Below, in pieces: positions 1 through 11,300 of a stretch of DNA of 64,000 bases (position 1 is its first letter; each line of letters opens with the position of its first letter). Origin of the DNA: Linnemannia elongata (taxonomy: Eukaryota; Mortierellomycota; Mortierellomycetes; Mortierellales; Mortierellaceae). The stretch lies in the NCBI GenBank assembly GCA_036320915.1, contig JAXBDG010000001.1:2170001-2234000 (forward strand), given 5' to 3'. Made by a program: the position numbers and the translations under genes. The notes beneath the pieces are model-generated. The model did not search any database. It was not told the origin of the DNA and saw only the letters and a list, made by a program, of their open reading frames with translations.

Positions 1-1
1 C

Positions 2-2566
2 TACCAGACTAAGGAGAAGCGGTCGGGTCACTTCTTCCGCATCCGTATGTATGTCAACCTGGCAACAAGGATGGCTCTCGATATGGGACTCAACAAGGCC
101 CTTCGCAAGAGCATTCTCGAGCTCGAGTCGTCCAACACAGGCGACAGTCTGGCAAGCACAGAAAGTCCATCCTTCCGGCCGGCATCCTCGCACACCACCT
201 CTTTTTTTGATGCGCGAGCGAACGCCAATAACACGGATTTCGGATCTCGCGATCAGTCCCAAAAGCGCCTCTCGCAAGAGAAGCGCGTCGTCCTCAACCA
301 GGAGAACCGACTTGCATGGCTCGGCTGCTTTTTCCTCGACGGCTTGACAAGCAGTCTGATGGGTCAGGACTACTGTGTGTCGAACGCCTCACTCGACATT
401 CCCAAACTCATCCAAGAGGCCGGTCAGATGCCCGACACCGTCCAAGGCGCTACTCTAATCTTTTGGCTCCACCACCTCGAACTGGTGCAGATCTACCGTC
501 GGATCTGCAGCTTTTACAGAACCATCGCCAACGAGCAGGCCTTGGCCAAGGCTATCAAGGGTGCTGAGATGCTGACCATCCAGTCATCGATTGACAGTTG
601 GTTGCTGAACCTGCCTGCTCACTTGGTCTACACCGACAGCCAAAGCACCGGCGGAGCTCTGCCTTCGTACTATACCCTCTACCTCCACCGGTTCTTCTAC
701 AGTCACCGCCTCCTCCTCTACCGCCCTCTGATATCGAACAAGTCTCACCGTGGTGACCTCAAGGACAGCAACTCTCCCATAGCCAAGTGTTCCCAGGCCG
801 CATTGATGTTAACTCAGATCGGCGAGATCATCTTCCAGAACTACAGCTGGCCCTGGCCTGGATGTGGTCTCTTTGCCTACCACATGCTCCAGGCGGCCGA
901 GATCCATGTATTCCAGATGATCACTCAGTCCCTGGCTGATTCTCAGAGCCTGTACTATCGCACGATGGATCTCATCAAGGGCTATGTCAGCCTGGCCAAA
1001 CTGCCTGAACTGGAAAAGGATGTCATGGCTATGGAAGAGACTGTGAGCAACTTCCTCCTGACGCCACAGGGGTCGTTGAATCAGCAAAGCAACATGTCCT
1101 CTAGTGGCACCATCGGATCCTCGAGCTTCTCGCAGCAGCAGCAGCAGCAGCAGCAACAGCACCAAAACCAGCAACAACAGTTTGTCGCGACCCCAGCCTC
1201 GGACTATAGCTATGCCAGTGTCATGTCACCCTCGTCTCCTGCAGAGTCTGTCCAGAGGATGCCCATGCAGCACAGCAATAACCATGGTGGCTACTACTCG
1301 AACCACCAGCAAGGCAATGAGGATGCGGACATGTTTTCGCCTCTTCAAGCTCATGCCTACCCAACTTTCGAGTCGGCCAGCCGCGTGTTCCGTCAGCCCC
1401 AAGGTGCTTCGACTGTAGCCACCTCAACCACTACTGCTGCCGCCGCTGCTACTGCTACTACTACCAACCACTTTATGGGCAGCTCTACTACGGAGTCAAA
1501 CACCTTTTCGATCGGCTTTGACCTACCCAGTATCTCGTCTGTCACCGCGACTCAAGGTTCTTCGACATCCAACGCAGGCCTTTACGCCACCAACGGTTTG
1601 CCCTTTTACAGCTCGACGACGGAAGCCAATTCGATGAACATGTTTGATTCCAACCACCAGGGCGGACTCTACAACAGCCAGTCCTCATTCGTGCAGCCGA
1701 TCTTGGCCCCCGTCGGAGATCTATTGGGTATGGGAAATATGGATAACCGCGTGTTTGGTTCCAACTCGGGCAATCAGGGCCAGGGTTCGTCGATGCCCTC
1801 TCCCTCATTCACTCAGGGAGCAGACAACAAGAAAAAGTCGGTCGTGCCACCACCCAAGCCTCCCAAGCGTATTCTTCCTCAGTCAACAGGCAGCTCGAGC
1901 TCCTCAGCCGTCAGCCAGAGCCTCAAACCTCCAGTTCCTAAGAAGCCAACCCGTCTGACAGATGCCGCAGCCCCATCCGCAGCCTCAGCCCCACGTTGGA
2001 TTGCACCTCGCCCCCTTGCTCCCGCTGTGACGCCACTGGTGCCTCTGATTCCTGCCAACTCTGGCAAGGACCTCTACTATGGTGCCAAGCCATCTTCTAC
2101 TCCAGCCAATGCAGGAGCCCGTACTGGTGGTAACGGCCATGGCGCTGCTCCTCCACCTCCACCACCTTATACGCCTTCAGGAGCTGCACCCGGCTCGAAC
2201 GGACCTGTCAACGGTGCCGGTCGAACTTTCAAGACGCTTCAGCCCCAATCAACCCTCTACGGAATGGGCGCTCTTGTCAACACGCTGGGAGTTGAGCAGC
2301 AGATCCATGAGCCTGAGCCTGAGCCCGTCTACGTGCCCTCAGAGCGGAGTGACGTCGACATCCACGAACATGCCATGTACTACCTCCAGAGTAAGTCTCT
2401 TGGTCCTCTTTTGTTTTTGTTGGCGTTGGCGTTGCTGTTTATTCTGGGCATTCTTCGATGCCATCGTTCCCTTTTCTAATCGTCATTTTTTTTTTCTTTT
2501 CTCTTTGCAGTGAATCCTCAACTCTATGACCCCCTGCCACCAAACAACCGCCGCCGCTTGCTTTAA
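2..2566 (+). CDS. Fungal-specific transcription factor, C-terminal part (5' truncated by window)
   Basis: Joined exons 2-2390 and 2511-2566 give 814 visible residues. The reading frame is open from base 2 and the true start lies before the window. The first ~340 residues match the middle-homology (fungal_trans) domain that follows Zn2Cys6 DNA-binding clusters, including the run MYVNLATRMALDMGLN and downstream helices with HRLLLYRPL. A poly-Gln run (about residues 377-390) and a long Ser/Thr/Pro-rich tail with PPPKPPK-type proline motifs follow, typical of an activation region. The single intron 2391-2510 (GTAAGT...TTTGCAG) restores phase and adds a short tail ending NNRRRLL before TAA. The DNA-binding cluster is expected upstream and is not seen. 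The target pathway cannot be told from this part; the domain type is well supported. Confidence 0.85.
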
Positions 2567-3236
2567 ATCTGCGTCCATTGGAGATATTTCGAAGAGTTCA
2601 CTCCTCTCTCCAAAAGAGAAACGCGATTTCTTTTGTTCTTTGTTACTTTCTTTCCATTTCTCGTGTCATATTATTATTTATCTCCGCATGTACTATGTAT
2701 TTTCTTACACACCCTCAACACCCTCACTCCACAAAACCCACACACACACACACACACATCCATACCTTTCATTCTTGCTCAACTTTGCTACATTGATACC
2801 GATAACGCTCTCTCTTGTTCTCCCATTTTCCACCTTATGATAATGCCATTATATCAACAACAATATCTCCTCTTTTGTCCCATTTCTCATGCAAGGCACT
2901 TAATAAGCTACTAGTGAGAAGTCGAGGGACACCTTCTGTACCATACAAAACACACCACCTCCGATGTCAACGCTCAAATCAATAAATATTTATTTTGTGC
3001 TCGACCAGGATGTAGCCAACACGGAAAAGTTGTACACTGTATTGATAGTGCGCTCCTCGTTGTTCAATGCGTGGTGTCCTTCTGGTATCAGTCGCGTCTG
3101 TCAAAAGGGAAAGAGTAAAGATGCTGTCTCTGTCCTTTTCCACACGATAGAAACAGGGTAACTCGAACTAAACTCAGTAACGGATACAATTACTCCATGA
3201 TATCTTACCAACTCCCCCCCCCTCCCCTGGCATCCG

Positions 3237-3279
<43 letters not shown>

Positions 3280-4060
3280 GCCACTAAAATGAGACGAACT
3301 TCATCCTCCTCCTCTTTTATTTTTTGTCTAATATCATATCACCAACTCACTATCCCCTCCTTCATTTGCTGTTATGCTTCGCTGTTCGCGTACTTACTCC
3401 CTCATGTTCGAATTGTTCAAAGAGCTATCCAAAATAAAAATAAACGAAGGGGTTGGTCTCTCTATCTTTTTCGCGCGAAAAATAGAAGAGAGGATTTGTA
3501 ATAGCCAGTTGAACAGAAAGGTGTCTCTCTATTTCATATCGCGTCTGAACTGTGTATGACTAAATCTCGTCGTTGAGGAGTTGGGGGGGGGGTGTCAGTG
3601 GTGTTCGCCAGGAGAGTTGCTGGCCAGGGCTTCTTTTCTTTTTTTTGCCCTTTTTTTCGTTTAGTAGCTTTGTGCCTCCTTTCGTTCACTATTTGTCCTT
3701 TCGCCCTTCTTTCATGAAAAAATGGCAACAAAAGCCAGTATTGTTCTCCTTTACTTGCTCTGCGACGTATGAGTTTGTGGACCGTGGAAGTTGTGTATGA
3801 ATGAACTACCAAAAATTGTATTGCATCGCCGCTTTTTTTTTATTAGGGCAAGCCTCGAAACAGTGTATACCATCATGCTCACAAGGACACCGATCAGTCC
3901 ACACGCTGATATCGATGGTCGTTCCGAACCACCATATCACCTGCGCCAACTCTTCGCTCTTCTTCATTCGATTTCTCGCTCATAAAAATCCACCTTTCTT
4001 TTACACACACATTTCCTTTCTACTCTACAAAACCAGCTGCCTATTTATTACCACGGGATC
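2567..4060. other. Intergenic, no gene seen
   Basis: Transcription-factor 3' flank followed by AT-rich spacer. It holds a short CA run near 2741-2757 and a 41-nt A tract. Short open frames here lack family motifs. Confidence 0.6.
3237..3277 (+). repeat. Poly(A) tract, 41 nt
   Basis: Uninterrupted run of A on the given strand inside intergenic DNA. No reverse-transcribed gene body is visible upstream, so it is treated as a simple repeat. Confidence 0.95.
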
Positions 4061-4983
4061 ATTATCGCCTTCGGTCAGTTTTTCGACCACCCCACTCTGC
4101 TGGAGTCACTCCGATTCTGCCAACAGTGGCACCAAGCCCTTGCTCCCTACGTTTGGACCACTATCACTCAAAAGCAGTTGTACGACTCAGGTTTTCCCAT
4201 CCAGTCACGAACAAGACTCTCCATGCATTTTCGCTTCAAAGCCGAATGCTAGAATGCCTAAAATATTGCCTCTCGTCTTCTCCAACCGCGATCTTTTAGT
4301 TGGACGAACAGACTGCCTTATCCTTGGGGGAACGAGCCCTGATTGCCCCTCCCTAAACTTCCAGAAGTTCTCCGCCTCACCCCTAATCTGACTCGGCTGG
4401 GCTTGTATATGATCAATATGGAGGACATGGAGGATGATACCTTCCTGGCGATGGCTGATCCAATGCCTAATCTTCGGTGCTGGAGTTCGACGGCAGCTTC
4501 ATGTCCTACTTATCGATCGAGAATCTGTACCCGTTGTTGTCAAGGGTCAAAGAGCTGTCTCATTGCGGCGATTGGTACACCATGAAGCACTCAGAGGGAG
4601 AGGTATACCCTACCATTGCGCCTTGGAAGGTCAAGAAACTGACTGTCGACTCGATTATGTTACCGCTTCCCAGCTATTGCTCGGCGGTTAAGACTCTGTC
4701 TTTTCGTCTTGGGTTGATATGTTACTGTGATAGTTGGGACGACAAGGGAGTCTCGGGACCAGAAGGTCAGCGACTTCTTGCTCAGCTCCGCGGGATGCCA
4801 AGCTTGAAGACGATCATACTATTCGTAACCGAGTTCACTCATATGGATGAGTATTCTCCGGACAGGTTAATCTACAGCGAATTCAACACCCAAGGGGTCG
4901 TGGATCCGAACTCTGTCAGGGATAGGAAGTCGGACTCCAAGCAGGCCAAGTGGACGCTGGAGGAGATCTTGAATCTGATATGA
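4061..4983 (+). pseudogene. F-box/LRR-like protein, decayed
   Basis: Frame 2 from 4061 reads a helix-rich segment with LLESLRFCQQWHQALAPYVW, the usual F-box C-terminal pattern (leucine-rich helix, cysteine, QW, then YVW). It then meets in-frame stops at about 4250, 4259 and 4340. The same frame resumes at ~4343 with an LRR segment (LTPNLTRLGLYMINMEDM). A 1-nt shift near 4478 moves the LRR reading to another frame, which stays open to the stop at 4981-4983 and contains LRR-like units (VKKLTVDSIMLPLP, LKTIILFVTEF). Three stops and a frameshift make this a broken copy. F-box/LRR genes form large families in Mortierella; the family assignment here rests on pattern only. Confidence 0.65.
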
Positions 4984-5991
4984 GTGAATACTCTCTACAT
5001 TCCCATCCTTCCATTGGAAATTATTCATCTCCAGACAAAACAAATGTACTTCTCCTGTATGGCCAGAATAATTTCTTTTCCCATTTTTTTTACACTTTGC
5101 AGCTCTTTATCTTTTCCTTCATTTTTTTTCACACCTTTTTTTTTCCCTATCTCAACTTAACATGTAGTTTTCTTCGTTGTCCGCATGCCACCAACTCTTT
5201 TAGTCAAAAGTTAACGCCTGATCAGTGCGCATCTGCTTTTTCAATACATATCCTTGCCAAAGGTCGATGTAGGCACTTGTGGATACCGTTTAACGCGTCT
5301 ATGAAGGAAACGAAAAGGTCCAAATTTAGGCGCCAGTGATTCGGAATCAGCTCCCTGCTCCCTTTCTTTTCTTGCCCACTCCTTCTTCTCTTTCCTTCAC
5401 CTCTACCTCCTTTCTCGCGCGCATTTTCACCAGCGCCACGCGTTAGAGTTCGTAAATACACCGAGAAAATAATACACTATACGCATAACTACCACAGCCT
5501 CCAGGACAAAGAAGTAAAGGTAGCAACCCAAACATCAAAAAGTGCTCGTTTATTCCCTGGTGCATTCGTTCCTTAGCTCACTTCTTTTTCCCCTTCTGCC
5601 CCTCTCTCACACATACAACATGGATATCAGCCATCAAAAACGAAGGGACGGCCAGGTAGAAATAAATCTGGGAGAAAGAAAGAAAGAGGGATACGCATGC
5701 CAATGACCTTTAACAGTATCAAATCAAGGTACACATTGTCCCCTTCATTGCATTCATTCCTCCGTGTATACAAAGACAGGCACAAACCTTTTCCTTCTCA
5801 TTTCTCACTCCAACTCTCTATACTTTCTCCCTCTTGTTCTCTTCTCCTCATATCTTCGTATGCTCTTTATTGTAGGCGTCAGCGTGCAAGCAGTGGTACA
5901 TGACCTTGTTTCCCTCGATAACAACAAAGAGAACGGCCAAAGACAAAACAAAGGACACATATAACTCAATTTTCTCATTGCAATTCTCACT

Positions 5992-5998
<7 letters not shown>

Positions 5999-6068
<70 letters not shown>
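5999..6068 (+). repeat. (CT)35 microsatellite
   Basis: A 70-nt perfect CT dinucleotide array in the left arm. The right-arm copy has the same length, which implies very recent duplication or homogenisation because such arrays change length quickly. Confidence 0.95.
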
Positions 6069-6070
<2 letters not shown>

Positions 6071-6315
6071 TCGCAACAAAATCTTTCCACCACCCTCTAA
6101 TAACCTGGGAACAACTCAAGTAGCAATGAGCAAGCAAGGACAAGCCCGTATCGCTGTGGGGGGTGGGGGGGGGGTTCTTTTTTCAAGCCTACACGACCTC
6201 CTTGGCCGCGAGGCATTTTGGTGGCGCACCACGTGACTAGTCGAAATGGTGTATATCGAAATGACAGCCTATGCATTCATATTGTGTCATTCGAAAAACC
6301 TTACAACAACCAGTC

Positions 6316-6387
6316 GGCTCAATAGTCTAGTCGTATGATTCTCGCTTTGGGTGCGAGAGGTCCCGGGTTCAATTCCCGGTTGAGCCC
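6316..6387 (+). tRNA. tRNA-Pro(TGG)
   Basis: A 72-nt cloverleaf. The acceptor stem pairs GGCTCAA with TTGAGCC and the discriminator base is C. The anticodon arm pairs CTCGC with GCGAG around loop TTTGGGT, giving anticodon TGG (proline, CCA codons). The T arm is CCGGG-TTCAATT-CCCGG. No intron. An identical copy lies in the right arm on the opposite strand. Confidence 0.95.
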
Positions 6388-8344
6388 ACTTTCTTTTGCC
6401 ATTTCTTTTTTTAACACTACCCACCATGGTTCCTGCAAGACTGGGAACATCTTGGCAAGAATTCTACATTTTTGGCCTATTAAAAGTCCGGTATGTGGCC
6501 AGAGAGTCATGGAACCTCGATGGAGGAGCGTTGGTGCTATTACCCACGCCCTGGAGCGTGGTGGCGAGGTGGGACGGGGTCGTCAATTGGAGGCTAGGAG
6601 TGAGAAGGGAGTGAGGGCTAATGGATTATTTTTTTTTCTTTTTGTTTTGGGCAAGTAAAGGGTTATTTTCGTGTCAATTGATCACAGGAGGAGGAGGAGG
6701 AGGAGAAGGAGGCAGAGGGAGAGGAATGTGAGAAATAGGAGAGTGCCGAGGGGTGCAGAGAGGAAGTCAGTGGAAGAAAGAGGAAAAAAGTAACATGGGA
6801 TAAGGAGTGAATTTGATTTATTTATTTTTTTTCCTCGTGCCTCACTCCCATATATTGTTTTTTCACAGGGCAGTTGATAATGACGGTCTCGTCAGCAATT
6901 GATCACTGTCGTTGGCAGTATTCAAAGATCAAAAGAGACGATGGACAGCAGTTAAGTTTGATCGTTTCATATCAACTGATCAACGGCTAGGAAGTTAGGC
7001 AAACATATAAATATTGATCAGTACTTATCAACTGATTAATGGTGGTGTTCATGAAGAATCCAAGTGGATTCACGTCAAACGAGGTGAGAAGCACAACAAA
7101 ACAGCAGAGGTGTGGATTGATACGGAGGGGATAAAGATGGGGGGTTGAGGTGACCATGGAGAGTGGATTAAGGTCAGGGAAGTAGATCAAGGCCAAGGAA
7201 GAGGGACAAGGGAAGGAAGGGTAGCACGTCGTTTCGGTTATGATTGTTAGTTGTGGTTGAAAGTGAACATTCTTATTTTTTGATGGATCGGCGCGAGAGG
7301 CGCTATGAACATATGAGGCTGCGGTTGGTATAGCTGTAAAGGGAGGGGTGTGGAGCAGAGTCAGAGGAGGGTGGACAAAGGCACTATATAAGAGTTGATG
7401 TGAGAAGAAAGAGAAGTACAGGGAGTGAGCAAAGAAAGGGTTAGGGATCGTCTGTGGGGTGAGCGTTGAGAGTGAAAGAAAAAAGAGCCAAGGAGAGGGT
7501 TGGGAAGAACCTCTGGTATACATGCGTTTGCGAATTGTTTGCCCACAAGGGGATCGCGGCTTTTGTTCGAGAGGACACACTCTGTCAGTTGGAGGAACAT
7601 TTTTTTTCTGCTGAGAACAAAATAAAAGGAACGTGTAAGGTTGTCAACCTGAATGTTTGGGCATGAGTTGTGGTGAGAGGCTCAGAGGCTGTTGAAAGAA
7701 CGAGAGGGATTGAAAAAGAGGGAGAGACGAAGGAAAAAAGGAGGAAGGGATATGTCAGGCTGCCTAATCAGCAAACAATAGTCATGTTTGCGATCGGGAG
7801 GAAGGTCAATTGACTTTTCGCCTCACTCTTTATCTTCTTCATTTTCTTCTTTCTCAAAAGCGGCAGTTTTCACATTGCTCATGCACCAGTGACAGGATAA
7901 GGTGTAAAGAGGCGACACGATAACTAGTGTCCTTTCACGGCTCACCGTCTTAGATCCCGTTCCCTACTGTTGTCCATCTCAACAAAGACTCGCGTCTCGA
8001 AGGTAACACAACGCGGATTGAGGAAGAAGGCAAAGAGAAAGAGCTTGAGAAAAGTAAATGGGCATTAGATCAGTTAGACAAAGACACATCGAATATTGAG
8101 ACTCGTAGCACAGAATCAATAGGCACCATTGACCTGGGTGTGTTGATCCTGCGGTAAAATGAACCGGTTGTCCAAGATCGGACCCCATCTTATGACCTCC
8201 ATGGTACCTTCTTCTTAGTTACAGGGCGATAATGCTCCATAGTTTCCCATTTGAATGAAAATAGAATCGAGAAGAGTAGAATTCAGCAATATATACAGGA
8301 AAACGCTTAGTATTGTCTATGAGTTTATTACAAGTACCGATAGG

Positions 8345-11300
8345 TTAGAGAGCGCGCTTGCCACGCTCGTTGTTGTCAGAGATGGCCTTGACGATGCGCG
8401 CATGAGTCTCCGTGTACTCAAACCGTGCCCGTTTGGCCACTGCAACTCGTCTCTTCAGCTCCTCAAACGCCTTACTCAGCACCTTGACATCGCTCTCGTG
8501 CGTCAGATCACGGCTGCGAGCCAGTCGCTTTTCCAACCTTTCCCTCTCCTCCTCAAATCGTACGACATCCTGTGTCAACAATTGAACATGCATCAAAATT
8601 TCGTCCTGACCATGCGTCCAGACACAGAGAGTCCGATTGTACTGTTGCTCGCCAGTGTTCGCGATAGAGGTGTCCACATCCATCATCTCTGCCGACTGGT
8701 ATCCTTCTCCTCCTGAAGTAGGTGACGGCAAGAGGGACAGGGGCGATCCGGGTGAAAATATCCTCTCGATGCTGCATAATCCTTGTGGAGTGAAAATGTC
8801 GTTTCCGTCACAGGTCAAAACACCCAGTTTAGAGTTTAATCGAAGAGCCTGGCAAAATTCTGACAGACCTTCCTCGCCAAATCGGTTATGATCGAGTGCA
8901 AGGATGAGGAGGGTCGAGTTTCGACCCAAGCCAGGGAACGCCAGCGAGACATGGCGACCAAATCCACCCACCGACCGACAGGCTCCCTCAGAGGCTGTTG
9001 TTGTTCCTGAAATGTCGAGCATCACCAGTGTCGAGTTGGATTCCAGAATCCTGCCCAAGGCAAGACAGCTTTCGGGCGATGCGGCAACTGGGACGGTCTG
9101 AAGACGCATCTCGTCATAGGAGAAAGAAAGAGATCGGGAGTCCTGCTTGACATAGAGTCCCTTAAAGTTGAGTTCGTTGAAACAAGTTGCGGCAGCAAGA
9201 GGTCCCAGGACCTGCTGAAGGGTACAATCGGCCACCACTAACTCGGTCATCTGGATTCCGAAAGGCACACTGACTTTTGCTTCTTCCACCGACTCGATCC
9301 AAGCTCTGACGGATTCCTCCTTGTCAAAGAGCGGGTTGCGACCAACGTTCAACGTAAACTTTGTCGACGTGTTGATGTCGCAAATCGTCTTGAACAGCCC
9401 CGCTAGACTCGAGCACCAGTCCAGTTCACAGTGAGACAGAGTCAGCGTCTTGAGGTGGTGAGAAGCATCGACCCGAAGGTACCTGGCCAGAGTGTCAAGA
9501 GTGCCAGCGGTTATCCGCGAGTCTGTCAAGTCAAGCTCGACGAGCTGGTCCAGCGACTGCAGTCTCTCTAGACTTAAAAGGCTCGCGCTTGGGTTGTCGA
9601 CCTTGATGGGCGCTCCAACGTGGCAGGACTTGAGCTTGGGGTTGCGCTGGAGTAGAGTATCCGTCCACGTCCACCAGCGTTGGTCACATCTGTTACCTCT
9701 GAGCCTCAGGTTGACTAGGCCCTTAATGTGATGGACGAGATTGTCCATACCGACCAGGCCAATGTCACAGTCCGTAATGTCCAATGTCTCGAGCCCCGCT
9801 ATCCGACCGATACACTCGACTAAGGCGTGTCCAGCAGAGTCGTCGCCACTCAGATGGTTTCCGGCAAGAACAATTTGGGCGCAACGTGTCAAAGTCTCCT
9901 CCATGGTGGCTTTAGTAAAGTTGAATCCCTTGACGAATCCATGTATTGTTGACGGCGCCCATCCACAACGACTAAAATTCCAGCCAACGACAGCATCCTT
10001 CTTGGTCCGGACGGTGCGCTCCAGCTGTCGAATTAACTCTGGCTTGTTCCATCCATCATCGTCGGCCTTGACTCCAGAGAAATCAATGCTCTCGCAGTTG
10101 TCCAAAGAGCAGATCGAAGCAAGGACGGCACCAATCATCGGCACGCTGTGACCACCCCTCCTGTCGTCCCCGGTCGGCTTCATCGTTAAGACGCCACTCT
10201 CAAAATCCAAATGGTCCGTCAGAACAGCATCAAACTCACGCGCCTCGACCCCAAAGAGTGTGCTCCAGAGCTTTAGCTGCGATTCTGCCCAACAATGCCG
10301 TGTTGCCACCCGTTGGTGCTGATCCAGGCGCGTCTGAGCCTCCGAGATGGCCTTGACAATATTGCTGGCAGCTGTCGATTTGATCTCGATCCGCTCTCCC
10401 AGCAAGTTACGACCTCCTCGAGGGACAAGACCACACATGTCGACAAGGATCGTCATCTCTTCCAAATCTTCCTCCAAGAGTCTGATCCGCTCAATCTCCA
10501 CCAGACTCCAGTTCTCCAGATTCTTGTTGACACGGTCCTGACCAACAGAGTCCTCCTGGAAGAGATGCAATCCCGTTGTCGACAGAGCCAAGACGGCCAG
10601 AGAAGAGTCCTTTGAGACTTTTGAGGAAGGAAATGTGCCGGAGGTAGGATCGAGTGAAGTCAAGGTCACAGAATCGCAAGCCCAGATCTGGAGTCCTGCT
10701 GGCTGACCAAACGAGACCAAGTCTCCAAAGAGTTGCGCGCCTCTCGAACGCTCCCAGAGCTGACATCCGTTCTTGATAAACGACATTCGACCGGAATCCA
10801 CAACGGACAAGACATCCAGAGCTGACAGGGGAGGAGATGCCTCGATGTTGAGCTTCTTGGCCAGAGTCCAACCGAACGCTGCATCAACCTGAGATTTCCG
10901 CTTGCGTCCGTGTTCATCACTCGAGAGGTCCCTCTCAGGAGAACCCTCGCCCAGAGAGCTGAGAGAGGGCGACGACTGCGCATCCTCCGCCTCTTCATCC
11001 ATAGACTCTTTACCCAATGCTAGGTCCTTGAGCTCCATGATGCGGAGAGATCGGTCCCGAAGACTCATTAGCTCCTTATGCTTGCGCTCCTGTTCTTGCT
11101 GCAGGACATTGATCAGTATCGCCTCGTGCTTTTGGATCAGCGACGCCACCATTTCCTTCATGCTCGAGCGAGTCGTCGCTGTTGCGAAAAGTGGTGGCAC
11201 CTTTGGTCGTGGTGGAATCTTGGCACACGACAGCACCTGAACCATCTCTGTACTCGTCAGCATCTCTGCAAAAGCCAACGCTAATTTACATGTATCAACA

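Larger units (their letters stand above)
5181..8165 (+). repeat. Left arm of 3-kb inverted duplication
   Basis: Every position x in this arm pairs with position 36291-x in the right arm (28126-31110) on the opposite strand, with no net insertion or deletion over ~2,985 bp, including a 70-bp CT microsatellite and G homopolymers. All stretches I compared in the core were identical; mismatches appeared only near both ends (5181-5340 and 8130-8165). The arm holds one tRNA-Pro gene, a cluster of TGATCA palindromes (6679, 6900, 6977, 7015) and no protein gene I can support. A 197-codon open frame on the minus strand (6987-7580) has no recognisable domain. No terminal inverted repeat or target-site duplication was found that would identify it as a transposon. 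Confidence 0.95.

Noticed and set aside
5805..6143. Open frame made of Arg-Glu repeats
   Set aside because: Simply the translation of the CT/GA microsatellite.
6335..6658. 107-codon open frame starting inside the tRNA
   Set aside because: It reads through the tRNA-Pro gene; no protein similarity.
6987..7580. 197-codon open frame in the left arm (and its mirror at 28711-29304)
   Set aside because: Low-complexity Ser/Pro/Phe-rich translation of CT-rich DNA, no domain, no splice context. The two copies are identical only because the arms are.
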